From positions 70,947,604 to 71,011,603 of the forward strand of contig CM037587.1 of NCBI GenBank assembly GCA_021018995.1: a stretch of 64,000 nucleotides of DNA. Direction: 5' to 3'. The DNA is from Chloranthus sessilifolius (taxonomy: Eukaryota > Streptophyta > Magnoliopsida > Chloranthales > Chloranthaceae). Below are positions 1-9,546 of the stretch, in pieces (positions within the stretch are counted from its first letter, which is position 1; each line of letters begins with the position of its first letter). The position numbers were made by a program, and so were the translations under genes. Below the pieces are notes generated by a model that saw only the letters and a list, made by a program, of their open reading frames with translations, did not search any database and had not been told where the DNA came from.

Positions 1-635
1 AGAATCTGCTTTGAAACTTCAATTGAAACTACATCTGATCATTGTAGTTAAAATTTAGTCATTTAATCTGTTTTGAATACCTGCTTGTAAAAAATATGCC
101 ACGAATTATGTTTTGAAAACCATATTAATTAAGATATGATGTAATTGAGATGAGTTTCTTCTACGGAGCATAGAATGTTAGCTCACTCCAACTATACGTC
201 ACAGGCACAAGTACTGATTTGGGTTCTGGAGATCCAGAGTTTGAGGACTCTGACTATATTCCGAAGGACGATTTTGAGATTCCTCCGAAAGAGTCCTTTC
301 CAGATGAGGATTCTGTCTTTATGTGTTTTTTTGAGACTAGATACTTGGGCTTGGTACGTCCGACCTTTTGTTTTATGTAATTATTACACCTTATTTTTGT
401 GAGCCATTTTTTGGTGATGGTCGGCCATGGCCGGTGATTCGTTTCAGTTCTTTTTTTTACGTGTTTTCACATGGAATTAGACTTTTTATTTTTGTCTTGC
501 ATTTTGTATAGAAATGGAGTTTCCTTTTGTTATACTCTAATAATTGCCTGTATTCTATTCGGCTTATCGATTTATCGATTGGTTGGTGAGCCGGCCTTCC
601 CGGTATTTCGGACACGGGAATGTCGGGTCGTCACA
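1..635 (+). mobile_element. 3' end of a chromovirus-type LTR, truncated by the window edge
   Basis: The stretch aligns by eye with the last ~600 bp of the LTRs of element A (18570-19172 and 25560-26169). Shared landmarks are the TTAGCTCA...ACTATACGTCAC core near 178-200, the glutamate/aspartate-rich-looking segment that follows, a GGCCATGGCCGGTG block near 423 (A has GGCCATCACCGGTG) and the end GTCGGGTCGTCACA. The LTR ends in CA at 635. No primer-binding site follows, so this is the right end of a 3' LTR or a solo LTR on the plus strand, with the rest lying upstream of the window. It is a related but clearly different family from A. Confidence 0.8.
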
Positions 636-747
636 ACTACACATGAGCATCTCACTCGTCAAAGGAAGAGAAGTCAAACAAAAGAGGGAACAAAATGTTT
701 TTGTATCCAATAGTTTATCAATAAAACATCTTCATCATTTAAGGAAA

Positions 748-1053
748 TGTCTTTGTAGCAAGGAAGATTTGAAACTCCTTCTCGATGTTCACAGCCTCTT
801 CCGCATATCCTCGAATCTCTATTTCTTACATCGTCATTTCATTCAGCACCGACACTCTTGACCTGTTAAGTATAATGCCCTCATCCTCCAATTTATCATG
901 TTCTATAGTTTTAACTTTGATTTCGGCTTCTAGTGCTTCCATTCGTTCTTTGACAAGTGCAAGCTCGCACTCCCTCTCTCAGAGCTTTTCAGGTCCTTCT
1001 GAAGACTTCTCCTTCACTTCCTCTTGTGTGTCTTTCAAACTTACGAGGTTCTA
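748..1053 (-). pseudogene. Degenerate coiled-coil coding fragment
   Basis: On the minus strand one frame reads as a charged helix, with Glu/Lys-rich heptad-like stretches such as EEVKEKSSEGPEKL and LVKERMEALEAEIKVK, interrupted by only two stop codons over about 100 codons. Composition and periodicity suggest the C-terminal coiled coil of a longer protein, as found in many plant transposon-associated ORFs. No catalytic motif is visible and neither end is defined. It lies directly beyond the LTR end at 635, so the rest may have been displaced by that insertion. The family is not recognised; it could also be a low-complexity coincidence. Confidence 0.4.
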
Positions 1054-1180
1054 GAGGGCAACTCACAATGGTTGAACATCAAACTCATGCTCCTCTAACT
1101 CGAGGAGGGTCCTTAGGTAGTTGTCAAAAAGGTGTCTTGGTTCTTCAAGCTTTGATTTACATATCTCGGCCCCCACATTG

Positions 1181-1228
1181 GCAAAGGTAACCTCACTGGA
1201 GGCAGCAAAGGTAACCTCACTGGAGGCA
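1181..1228. repeat. Two-copy 24-bp tandem repeat
   Basis: The unit GCAAAGGTAACCTCACTGGA occurs at 1181 and again at 1205, giving a 24-bp period. It abuts the left copy of the longer direct repeat beginning at 1221. Confidence 0.85.
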
Positions 1229-1404
1229 TCTGCAATTATTCACAAACCAGGGTGTTCCACATATCTCTTGTAACTCCATGTTTAAAAAAGAATCTTAGCA
1301 TACCAATTTTATAATAATCAAGGATTCATAAACAAAACTAATCTTAACTTATCAACTAAGAATTGTTGATCGTGTTTTTCTATAACTTCTCTCTCTCGGC
1401 GGGG
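1221..1404 (+). repeat. Direct repeat, copy 1 (about 185 bp)
   Basis: Begins TGGAGGCATCTGCAATTATT and ends near a CTCTCTCGGCGGGG block. A second copy with a few substitutions and a small indel lies at 2519-2714 in the same orientation. The 1.1 kb between them (1405-2518) shows no open frame or recognisable element. The pair may be the ends of an unclassified insertion or an old segmental duplication. Confidence 0.85.
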
Positions 1405-2518
1405 ATGTGTGAATGACTTCATGCCTTTCTTCTAGGTCTCTCTCTATGTTTGCAATTTGTGACTCAATTTTTTGACTATGGTGCTGACTAATGAATTCCC
1501 ATCCATAAAAGGGGTGTCAGAAGTGGTTGTCGAGTTGATACAAAAGATTGTATGAGGTTCTACCATTGCCTAGGTATGTAGGATTCAAAAAAAACAAGTG
1601 GAGTTTTGGGGTAAACTTCAATTGTTTTAGTTATTTACTAGCCTATGACCAAAGTTTGAAATGATTAAGGTGCAGTTGTTGTGAAATGACAGTATTTCTA
1701 CTTTCTGTGCTACTTTGCTTCCTTTTGAATAAAGAGGAACATAAGAAAACTTTAAACACCTTAACTGCTACTACCTGTAAATTTCTTGCAATATAATTAT
1801 CTATTTGTGTAAGAAATTCTATTCTTCCCCTAATTGTAGTCTTGCGGTAGTTGCAACTCTCTATTGCAGCTCACTCTCTCTCTCTCTCTCTAACGCTAAA
1901 ATATTCCCATTGACGGCCGACAGTAGTTGCAACTCTCACTAAAGCAAAAATATTTTAACGTCTGAGGAGATGAAACAGATAGACAATTCCAAATTACTTC
2001 ATAAAGAGCTCTTTCAAAAGCTACTTCAATAAGTCTTTCAATAGTAAGAAAATAATTTTCCTTAATAGAAATTTATGAGAGTGAAAATTTGTAAGTTCAA
2101 TTATAATTAGAGTTTATTAACAATTAGAGACTAGAGAACATTTGTTCATCATCCGGATTCTGGAGGCTCAAGTCGAGATGATATGGCTAACAGTAAGGAT
2201 GGGGTAAACTGTTTACATGGGGCAGCCTAAATGCTGGTGATGATTTTCTGATTCAAAATTATCAAAGTGTACCCTATACTGGTAGACCAACAAATTTACA
2301 TGTAGCATTTCGATGGAAATTAATCTTTACTTTTTGGTTGATAGGTCTGATGTGTTTAATCAATATTAGCAAAAAGATTTTTAAGACCACATCAGTGACA
2401 ACAGAATTAGCAGATTAGGTATGAGCTTTAAAGTAACATAATCTTCAATGGGCATGGTGAAAATCAGAGGAAAATCTTTGCACATGGCATTCATTCTATG
2501 TTATTAATAGTACCTTGT
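1405..2518. other. Sequence between the direct repeats; no gene recognised
   Basis: A+T-rich sequence with a short (CT)n run near 1876-1891. No PBS, polypurine tract, long frame or coding-like composition was seen. If the flanking repeats are termini of an element, this is its interior, but nothing in it supports a class. Confidence 0.5.
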
Positions 2519-2714
2519 TGGAGGCACCTGCAATTATTCGCAAACCAGGGTGTTCGCCATATCTCCTATAACTCCATGTTTAAAAAAGATCAATACATAT
2601 CTCAGCATACCAAGTTTATAATAATCAAGGATTCATAAACAAAATTAATCTTACTTTATCAACTGAGAATTGTTGATCGTGTTTTTCTATAACATCTCTC
2701 TCGGGGGGGGGGGA
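2519..2714 (+). repeat. Direct repeat, copy 2, ending in a G11 homopolymer
   Basis: Matches 1221-1404 over almost its whole length. Where copy 1 has CTCTCTCTCGGCGGGG, this copy has CTCTCTCGG followed by a run of 11 G residues at 2703-2713. The homopolymer may be slippage at a C/G-rich end or a sequencing problem. Confidence 0.8.
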
Positions 2715-4198
2715 GGTACTTTCGTACAAGTGTTCTTAAACGAGTTGTCAGCTCAAATACTCTCACAGACCTTGAGAAGGGTATAGCCTAATTACCTTTT
2801 AAAATAATGTAGCACACAAGCTAACACCAGAAATTGTAGGAACTCAAATTCTAAATGGCTTCTCACCATTAAGATGCAAATGATTGCAAGGTCTCAAGCA
2901 AATTTGCACTGAAAAGTTATAAAATACAATTCCAAGGGAGGGGAGAGGTCACACAACCAAAAAACCTATAAACCCAATCCAGTTACAAGAGGTTAGAATT
3001 CTCTTATGGTTGGCAAGTAATTAAAGGAATTAGTGTTAGAAAGAAAGTTCAAGAACCGGCAAACTCATCTTCTAAGTTATAACAAAATCCATCGATAATA
3101 CATCAAACTTTAAAATTAATATGCTAGATTTCCAAATTGAATTAATAACACTATCAAGTTGAAAATATTGATGAAATCATGATTGATGATGAAGTTCCAT
3201 AACTCCATCAAAGCATAGTGAAATTGACCAATCTTTATTATTTTATATATTTCCCAACATAGAAACAATATTTTTTCACCTATATAACTTTGCATACATA
3301 TACTCCAATTACATAATGAAATGTAACTGATACGGTAGGAAACTTCTGCTATCAAATTAATGACTAAAACAAAAACCCTCTGCACAGTTTTGTTTCTTAA
3401 ACACTATCCTTGTGAAGACAAGGTCAACATTTAACTCTTTTTACTCAAATTAACATCATTTTATGAAGCACAAAAATTGTTTCAAGCACAAAATCTGAAC
3501 TCTCCAAATACACCTTCAGAAATTCTAGAGCCGTTTAAATATAGATGGAACTCTATAGCCTTATATACTCAAAATCTATACATACACCTTCAAATATTTC
3601 TCGTCCAAAGCAGTCCCCCCACTCCTTATTTTTTGCTATTCCTCATCAGTTTCAAGGAATTCTCTAATTTGAGAACATAATCAAATTCTTAGAGACCAAT
3701 TATATAATTTTGACCAGTTATGTCTACTATTATCCCTACGGGGATAGTACATATCGAACTGGGTGGAACAGGAGAATCCAAGCAATGCATGTTTATGAAG
3801 CTGGAAAGGGTACCGTCCAAGACCTTCATACAAGCTGGAAAGGGTACGGAGAAAAATTATATAGTATATTAACCTGACGAATGAGGGGAAATAAATAATA
3901 AATCTATAACAGAGATTGGACATCTAAAATTTAAGGGCGATGTGACAGAAGCAAGTCTACTAGCAGCGAGGTCACAGATGCAGGTCTACTAGCATCGTTT
4001 GGTCCCGCCATATCAGATGGAAGGGATTAGATGCAAGGCCCAAAATCTATACTACTTGAGTTTGTGCATCTACCGTAGCACCATATTGTCCCATCACGTA
4101 GGTTGAAACTTATATCAAGGCGAATTGCACAATGGATCACCACAAGGGACGTGATTATTATATTGTCAATAAAAGGGAAGGGCTTCAACAAATTTTTC
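2715..4198. other. Host intergenic sequence with short repeats
   Basis: No convincing coding frame. It holds a dispersed repeat (3240-3395) and two pairs of short direct repeats: AGCTGGAAAGGGTAC at 3800 and 3833, and a 28-30 bp pair around 3953-4008 containing GTCTACTAGCA. These pairs lie 190-400 bp upstream of the TATA box at 4199 and could be promoter elements of the small gene that follows. Confidence 0.45.
3240..3395 (+). repeat. Dispersed repeat, copy 1
   Basis: Matches 57555-57700 in the same orientation. Shared words include ATGGTAGGAAACTTCT (GGTAGGAAACTTCTGC here) and ACAAAAACCCTCT. The two copies lie outside the retrotransposons and are moderately diverged, so this is an older repeat family of unknown type. 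Confidence 0.6.
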
Positions 4199-4206
4199 TA
4201 TAAATA
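4199..4206 (+). promoter_or_regulatory. TATA box of the small degenerate gene
   Basis: TATAAATA in the context CTATAAATACAGG lies 57 bp upstream of the ATG at 4263, a normal spacing for a short plant leader. Short direct repeats upstream (3800-4008) may be cis elements. Function is inferred from position only. Confidence 0.5.
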
Positions 4207-4262
4207 CAGGGACTGGAACTCTAGTAAACACCACTAAGGCATCACTACTTTGTAGAAATCAA

Positions 4263-4700
4263 ATGTCTTCTGAAAATAGCTCTGACTCTATTCCTTCCCC
4301 TCCACGGATGGAGTTTGGTTCGCCCTCATGCGAATATTCCTAAAATCCACGACCTTTTCGAGCACCACCGGGACACAGTTGAACGTCATACGGCCGCTAT
4401 AAGCGGAGTTGTGGGTACATCACACGCCAACTAGTAGAGAATGATGTACCACTGAAGGGCTCTTGCGAAAATTACCCACTTGTCCAAATTGACACCCCTC
4501 TGGTAGATGTAGTTGTATCTGCAACTGAAGATGAAAGCCAAAATAAGGAGCCTCTAATTGAGCACTTAGCTCTTTCGGTGCTGCCTGGTATGACAGAAGC
4601 TGGGCCAATCATCATTTTTTCCTTGACCGAAGAGGTCGAAAGTTACGATTTAGATGATGTGATGTCAGTCGATACCGCAGTTGGTACTGATGATATTTGA
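4263..4700 (+). pseudogene. Small degenerate gene of unknown family
   Basis: An ATG at 4263 follows a TATA box by 57 bp and opens a Ser/Pro-rich N-terminus (MSSENSSDSIPSPPR). The frame meets stops at 4341 and about 4380. A neighbouring frame stays open across that gap (KIHDLFEHHRDTVERH). The original frame then resumes and stays open from about 4427 to a TGA at 4698, reading an acidic, valine-rich segment that ends VDTAVGTDDI. Composition and the way the frames hand over suggest a real small protein with two compensating frameshifts. No motif is recognised. It could be a host gene or the remnant of an element; nothing allows a choice. Confidence 0.4.
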
Positions 4701-5007
4701 AATCAGTGTTGGGCCTGGGTATGATATATTAGGTGAACTTCATTCATCTGGTTATGCACTCCAGTGCTTCTAATATTATGTTATAAATCTATATAGTCGG
4801 AATATATATTTTGTCCATTTCGGTTGTAATAGGATTGCCTAGTTTGCGTAGAAATGTAATAGGATTATCTACTTTAATTTTTCTTCTAAAATTGATCTAC
4901 ATGTTTTATTGTGCACTATTGCTATAAATATAGAGAAAAAACTTTGCCTCAAGTGAAAATATACATACAAATACACATATATACCATTCCAACTTTCCAA
5001 TGGTTTT

Positions 5008-7165
5008 TGTGACAGCCCAAATTTTGGCGCCCCGAAATCTGTGCCATCAGCACGTTCCTTAAGGCCGTGCCCAAGAAACCTTTACGATACATTGGTATAT
5101 ACAAGCCAAAAATTGTAATTAGGGCGCACACATCTACTCTAAACGAGTTCTCATATATAAAAATAATTATGGTCTCTATAGGCAGTCCTTGTCCCATGCA
5201 AATTCATGGGCATAAGAACTTACCCAAACCATTAGTGATAATTGTTCATCCCAATGTTTTATCAAAAGCATACGATAATTAATTTCATTCAATAAAGAGG
5301 CTTGATATACTAAGTCGTGCCTAATACTCTCAACTCACTCTCAAAGTATGCAATGGATCTCCTAGAAGAATTCTTCAGGAGGAGGCTCGACCCCTCAGTG
5401 GGTACGTAGTCTGAATCCCCTGGATCAAAGTCTCTAGAAATCCTTGCTGCCACTAGTCCTAGACCTGCGACGTATAGTCTAAGGGGTGAGCTACATCCTA
5501 GCTCAATAGGGAAACAAAGTGAACATATAGATTAAATCTCACATATATGTTAGCAGTTTTGAAAGTACAATTTACTAGATATCACTTTTAAGCAGAACCA
5601 TTGATATAACTGGAATAACTAAAATGGATACAACTGATTTCCTTTCATGGTGTTGTTTGTTCTCATCTTACTGGTTTAGTTATGAATTCGGCCTAATCAC
5701 TTAAACCTTTAACTTAAATAATCCCCAAGCAATATAGCATCGAGCCCCGATGGAATACCTACCATCGTCGTCTACTAGACAACTGTTATATGTATTCCCT
5801 AGGAATACTGCCCAGGCCCCTTTCTCATGGTGGTGGGGTTTATTATCAAATCTACATCCTTAAGATGTGCTATGAGTATACGGATTGGCCGCTGTACTGG
5901 TCACGGATATCCTGCCGCGTTAGTCGTGGGTATCCTGCCACGTCGGTGGGGTATTCTAATCAAACCTCAAATAACAAAAGTATCGATGTGCTTTACAGAT
6001 AGTTATTCACCGTGACTTGTGTTAATTTTTAGTACATTAGGCCTCATCATTATGCTTAGTTTCACGGTTCGTTTTCATCTGCATCCCTGGGATACTGTAG
6101 ATTTAATACATCATTTAGATGCCCACTTTACAATATTACATCCCCTGGGGACTTCATGATTTCACCTTGAAGCTTATGCACACACCCTTTTTCATAAAGA
6201 TCACATAATACTCAACTTTTTAATTGAAATATACTGCATATATGGGTTGACGAAATAAAGTACATGTTTCAAGAATATTCCCTACCTCAACGCAATTCCA
6301 ATGCACACTTTCTCGTAGAGGTTTACACTTCACGATCTTACGCCAAACCTACATTTCATGTATTTAGAATATGCTTAGAAAGGTTACTAGAATCATTGGA
6401 GCACATAGCCTCCTTGTTTCTGCACCAATAATTTCAAGAACTGTGCGGTGCCTCATGGCAACACAACCGCCGGCGGTCACTTGACCTCGCTTAAGCAGTT
6501 AAATCGAGATCGCTCGAGCGGTTAAAGCGAGCCGCCTGAAGCTTTACTGGAGGCCTCGCTCGAGCGAGCTTCCCCCTTTATTTTGGGTCTCGCTCGAGCG
6601 AGCCCAGAACTAAATTTTTTTATAATTTTCCCTCGCTCGAGCGAGGAGCGATAATTTTTACTCCTCGATCTGTTCGAGAAAACTATTTCTCCCTTCATTC
6701 GGACCTTAATATCATTAAAAATCATTCAATCAACATCCTATACATTATTTAAAACACGCCTAAGCATTTATCATGCATTTAACATACCTCCAACGATAGG
6801 TCTCGCACAAGTTCGATCCACGATTTAAAACTCTATTAGACGAAAAGATCTCTAAGGTTCCTTATCCAACCTTTTTCTCTAGATCTTCCACCGATTTAAG
6901 TCCCAACAAAACCCTAGCTCTTCTTTACTAGGCTCTTTTCTTTCTCTCTATTTCTCCTTCTCTCTATTTAGGCTAGAGTTAAGTCACGTATGGGGCTCTT
7001 CTCTCCTCTCTCTTTCACTTATATACATATACGTTAGGGAAATACTGGTATGTTTCCCACATACACTCATAGTGTATACATGTTAATTTTGGTTCCCTTA
7101 TGAATCACACATACATGTGTATGGTGCATGAAGTGCACGGTTCCCAAAAATCTGGGGTTGTGACA
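5008..7165 (-). repeat. Element B 3' LTR
   Basis: 2,158 bp, a diverged copy of 13709-15901. Its palindromic array (6484-6650) is shorter than in the 5' LTR, having lost several CTCGCTCGAGCGAG units, and many remaining CpGs differ by transitions. A minus-strand TATA-like TATATAAG lies at 7018-7025, about 140 bp inside the LTR. Confidence 0.95.
6484..6650. repeat. CTCGAGCG palindromic array in B 3' LTR
   Basis: Several copies of CTCGCTCGAGCGAG and close variants (CGCTCGAGCGG, CTCGCTTAAG) are separated by 15-40 bp of unrelated sequence. The same word recurs at 15152-15384 in the other LTR and at 9092-9309 inside the element. Confidence 0.9.
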
Positions 7166-7202
7166 ATCACCCCAACTTATAAGATTTTCGTCCTCGAAAA
7201 TC
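7166..7202 (-). promoter_or_regulatory. Element B polypurine tract and conserved upstream motif
   Basis: On the minus strand TTTTCGAGGACGAAAAT is followed by TTATAAGTTGGGGTGAT and then the LTR start TGTCACA. The GGGG-containing purine stretch next to the LTR is the plus-strand primer. The TTTCGAGGACGAAA word also precedes the PPT of element A and, from general knowledge, is typical of Tekay-type chromoviruses. Confidence 0.8.
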
Positions 7203-7587
7203 GACGATACACGTGTAACTAGGTACTACTACTACTACCAGGCCATGGATAGGCTAGCTTCATACATCATCAGGTAATTGAACAAATGGTCCAATCTCGC
7301 AGCGACTTGCGTTAAACCATGTCAACTTATACCCATATAGTCGAGAATGATGATGATATCAAGAATAATGATGATACGATTTTATACTATCAGGTATTTT
7401 CATCAACATGACACTAATTGATATAATAACACTAAAGAGCTATACAATCATTACGATAGCCATCCACAAAAATTGTGACATTCATGTCACGATAGTTTGT
7501 AAATAAACTGTCCAAAAACCACCTCACCATGAAATGTCTTAACAAAATATTACATTTCCATTTTCCACAAGAAAAATATATAACTAC

Positions 7588-8876
7588 CTAGTCATCGTCC
7601 TCCTCATACTCGTCGTCGTCGCCGGAGCCATCATCATCCCCGTAGTCCTCATCATCCTCATTCTCGTCAACCACCCTGGAGGTAGTGGTACCAGTTATAG
7701 CGCTCCTCGTAGCAGGGTCCGAGCTAGATGCTCCAAAAATAGCATCTCTCATAGCACCGACGGGCTGCATGTATGACTGCGGGTAAGCCTAGTCCATGAG
7801 GTTTATGAGTAGTGCCTCCTGAAACCTCTGATGCAATCTGATCTCCCGCCCCTGCTGAAGGATCTCCCGCATCATGGCAGTGTCGGTAGTGTGTATGGGC
7901 TGTGAAAATGAGGTAGAGGGAGTGGTAGGTCCTACCGGCGCTTGATGCATGGCTTGTCGGGAGACTTGACGATCTCTTTTCTTGTTGACGCTAGTTTGAA
8001 GGCTCTTCAGGTTTCGGCTCCAGTCTTGGGCCAAATAGGGGACGACGTTATCGGTGAGGAATAACTCGTCGGTCCAAATCTTGAATCCTCCCTTTCCATT
8101 TCATGAGTCGAGGAGTCGGGAAATCAACCGAGCATAAGGTAGTCGATTGATGGGTGGAGGAACAGCACCTCTTACATTCCGTTTATAGGCATGTGCCATG
8201 CCTTTTATGATAACCATAGGCGCGTTAATCCACCTATTATGGAATGCAGTGTGTAAAGCCCGCAGAATGCTTCACGACGTTCTTGGTCATGGCCGGTTGG
8301 GTGTAGATTGTTCTTAAAAATAACATCCAGAAGCCACATACGTGGCGGTAGCTGTGATCGGGTGATAGATTGACCCGAAGCGGACGTACTGCTGGTGATG
8401 TCGAAAATAATCTTTGGGAATTCCACGTTCCCAGAAAAAGGTGGTAGGATGACTGGGCTAGGGGAATAGGTGTGGGGACATTTCATAACCGATGAAATTT
8501 CGGCACAGTTAAAGATTAATTCCTTTCCATCGATCGTGACGAGGATGGCGTCCTCATTCACGTTCATATTAAGGGTTTGGTAAAATAGTTTCACAGGTCT
8601 CGAGTAATACCGATCTCCGAACGGCGTAAGTAAAGTTCTAAGGTTGTTGTTGGTGAGGAAGTTCGATGTCCATTGGGTGGACGTTGGATCCCCAAAACAA
8701 GAGGGATGTATATCCCATTCGGTTTCAAATATTTTGGCCCCCCACCAATCGTCTAGTGTGATTGGGGTGGGGGATGGGTTTGGTGATGGTTGTGAAGCTT
8801 GCGGCGCTTTGTTGCGTGCCGACGGCGATCGAATCGCCATCTGCTTCTTAGGTTGTGGATTAGGGCTTGAAGCCAT
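7588..8876 (-). pseudogene. Element B accessory ORF, 'putative plant transposon protein'-like
   Basis: Starts at 8876 with a Pro/Ser/Lys-rich N-terminus (MASSPNPQPKKQMAIRSP). The conserved core follows, including LPPRMWLLDVIFK, LHPTGHDQERRE and, after a frameshift near 8235, INAPMVI and LPYARLISRLL. Stops interrupt near 8100 and 7790. The C-terminus (to 7588) is a long Asp/Glu run with EDDEDYGDDD. The core matches the extra ORFs of A, C and D position by position. It lies between the chromodomain and the 3' LTR, on the sense strand, with its own array and TATA upstream. No protease, polymerase or membrane segment is visible. Resemblance to PF20167/PF03078-type families is from memory, not a search; function unknown. 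Confidence 0.75.
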
Positions 8877-9078
8877 TAGGTGTCTAAAAAGCTTTTCAAA
8901 ATAAGGAAGAAAATTCGGAAAGGAGTAGATTTTACCTAAAAGAAAGTTTTTAACGGATCGGATCGTCTAAATCTGGATCGAATCGATCGGAAAAAGATTG
9001 AAGATGACAAGCCCTAAACCCTCGTTCAGCTCCAACTCCTCGCTTGAAGATGAAATGGGTGTTTTGTCTTCCGTCTGC

Positions 9079-9309
9079 TATATATAGTCCATCCTCGCTT
9101 GAGCGGTCGTTAGTTATTGCTCGAGCGAGCCCAGGACGCTAACTGGTATAATTTATGGCCTCGCTCGAGCGGTTGATAAAGCTCGCTTGAGCGACAAATA
9201 GACCTCGGGCGAGAGGTCACTACTCCTTGCTCGAGCGATGCCAGAAACTTCCTGTTTATTATTTCATGTGACTCGTGCGAGCGAGTATAATTTATCGCTC
9301 GAGCGAGCC
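9079..9309 (-). promoter_or_regulatory. Candidate internal promoter of B accessory ORF: CTCGAGCG array plus TATA box
   Basis: Between the chromodomain stop (9547) and the accessory start (8876), positions 9092-9309 hold about seven CTCGAGCGAG-like words (GCTCGAGCGAG, CTCGCTCGAGCGG, GCTCGCTTGAGCG). Directly downstream on the minus strand is TATATATA at 9079-9086, 203 bp before the ATG. The word is the same as in this element's LTRs. The arrangement looks like a second promoter; activity is inferred. Confidence 0.6.
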
Positions 9310-9546
9310 AAACGACGTTGTTCTTGTTCTCACAAGTTCACATCTTCACTAGTCTCTCCCAGCATTTAGAACACCACTCACGCATGACTATGTATACTAT
9401 TCATTAAAAATTTAGTTCTCATGAACAAATTTGTTCAGGCAAAATAATTTATTATGCTCGAATTGTAATTGCACTCATTTGGTTCGTTTTAACTATAAAT
9501 TGATAGTCTAAATTTTTTTTACACTTTATCATAATAATAAAGAAAA

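Noticed and set aside
2703..2713. G-quadruplex or regulatory G tract
   Set aside because: A single G11 run cannot be told from slippage or a sequencing artefact, and no partner tracts are near.
5790..6015. Open frames conserved in both B LTRs (also 14492-14717)
   Set aside because: Present twice only because the LTR is; overlapping frames in different registers and no known domain.
7588..8876. Accessory ORF as an envelope gene
   Set aside because: No signal peptide, membrane helix, furin-type site or coiled-coil ectodomain is visible in A, B, C or D; a charged, soluble, nuclear-type composition fits better.
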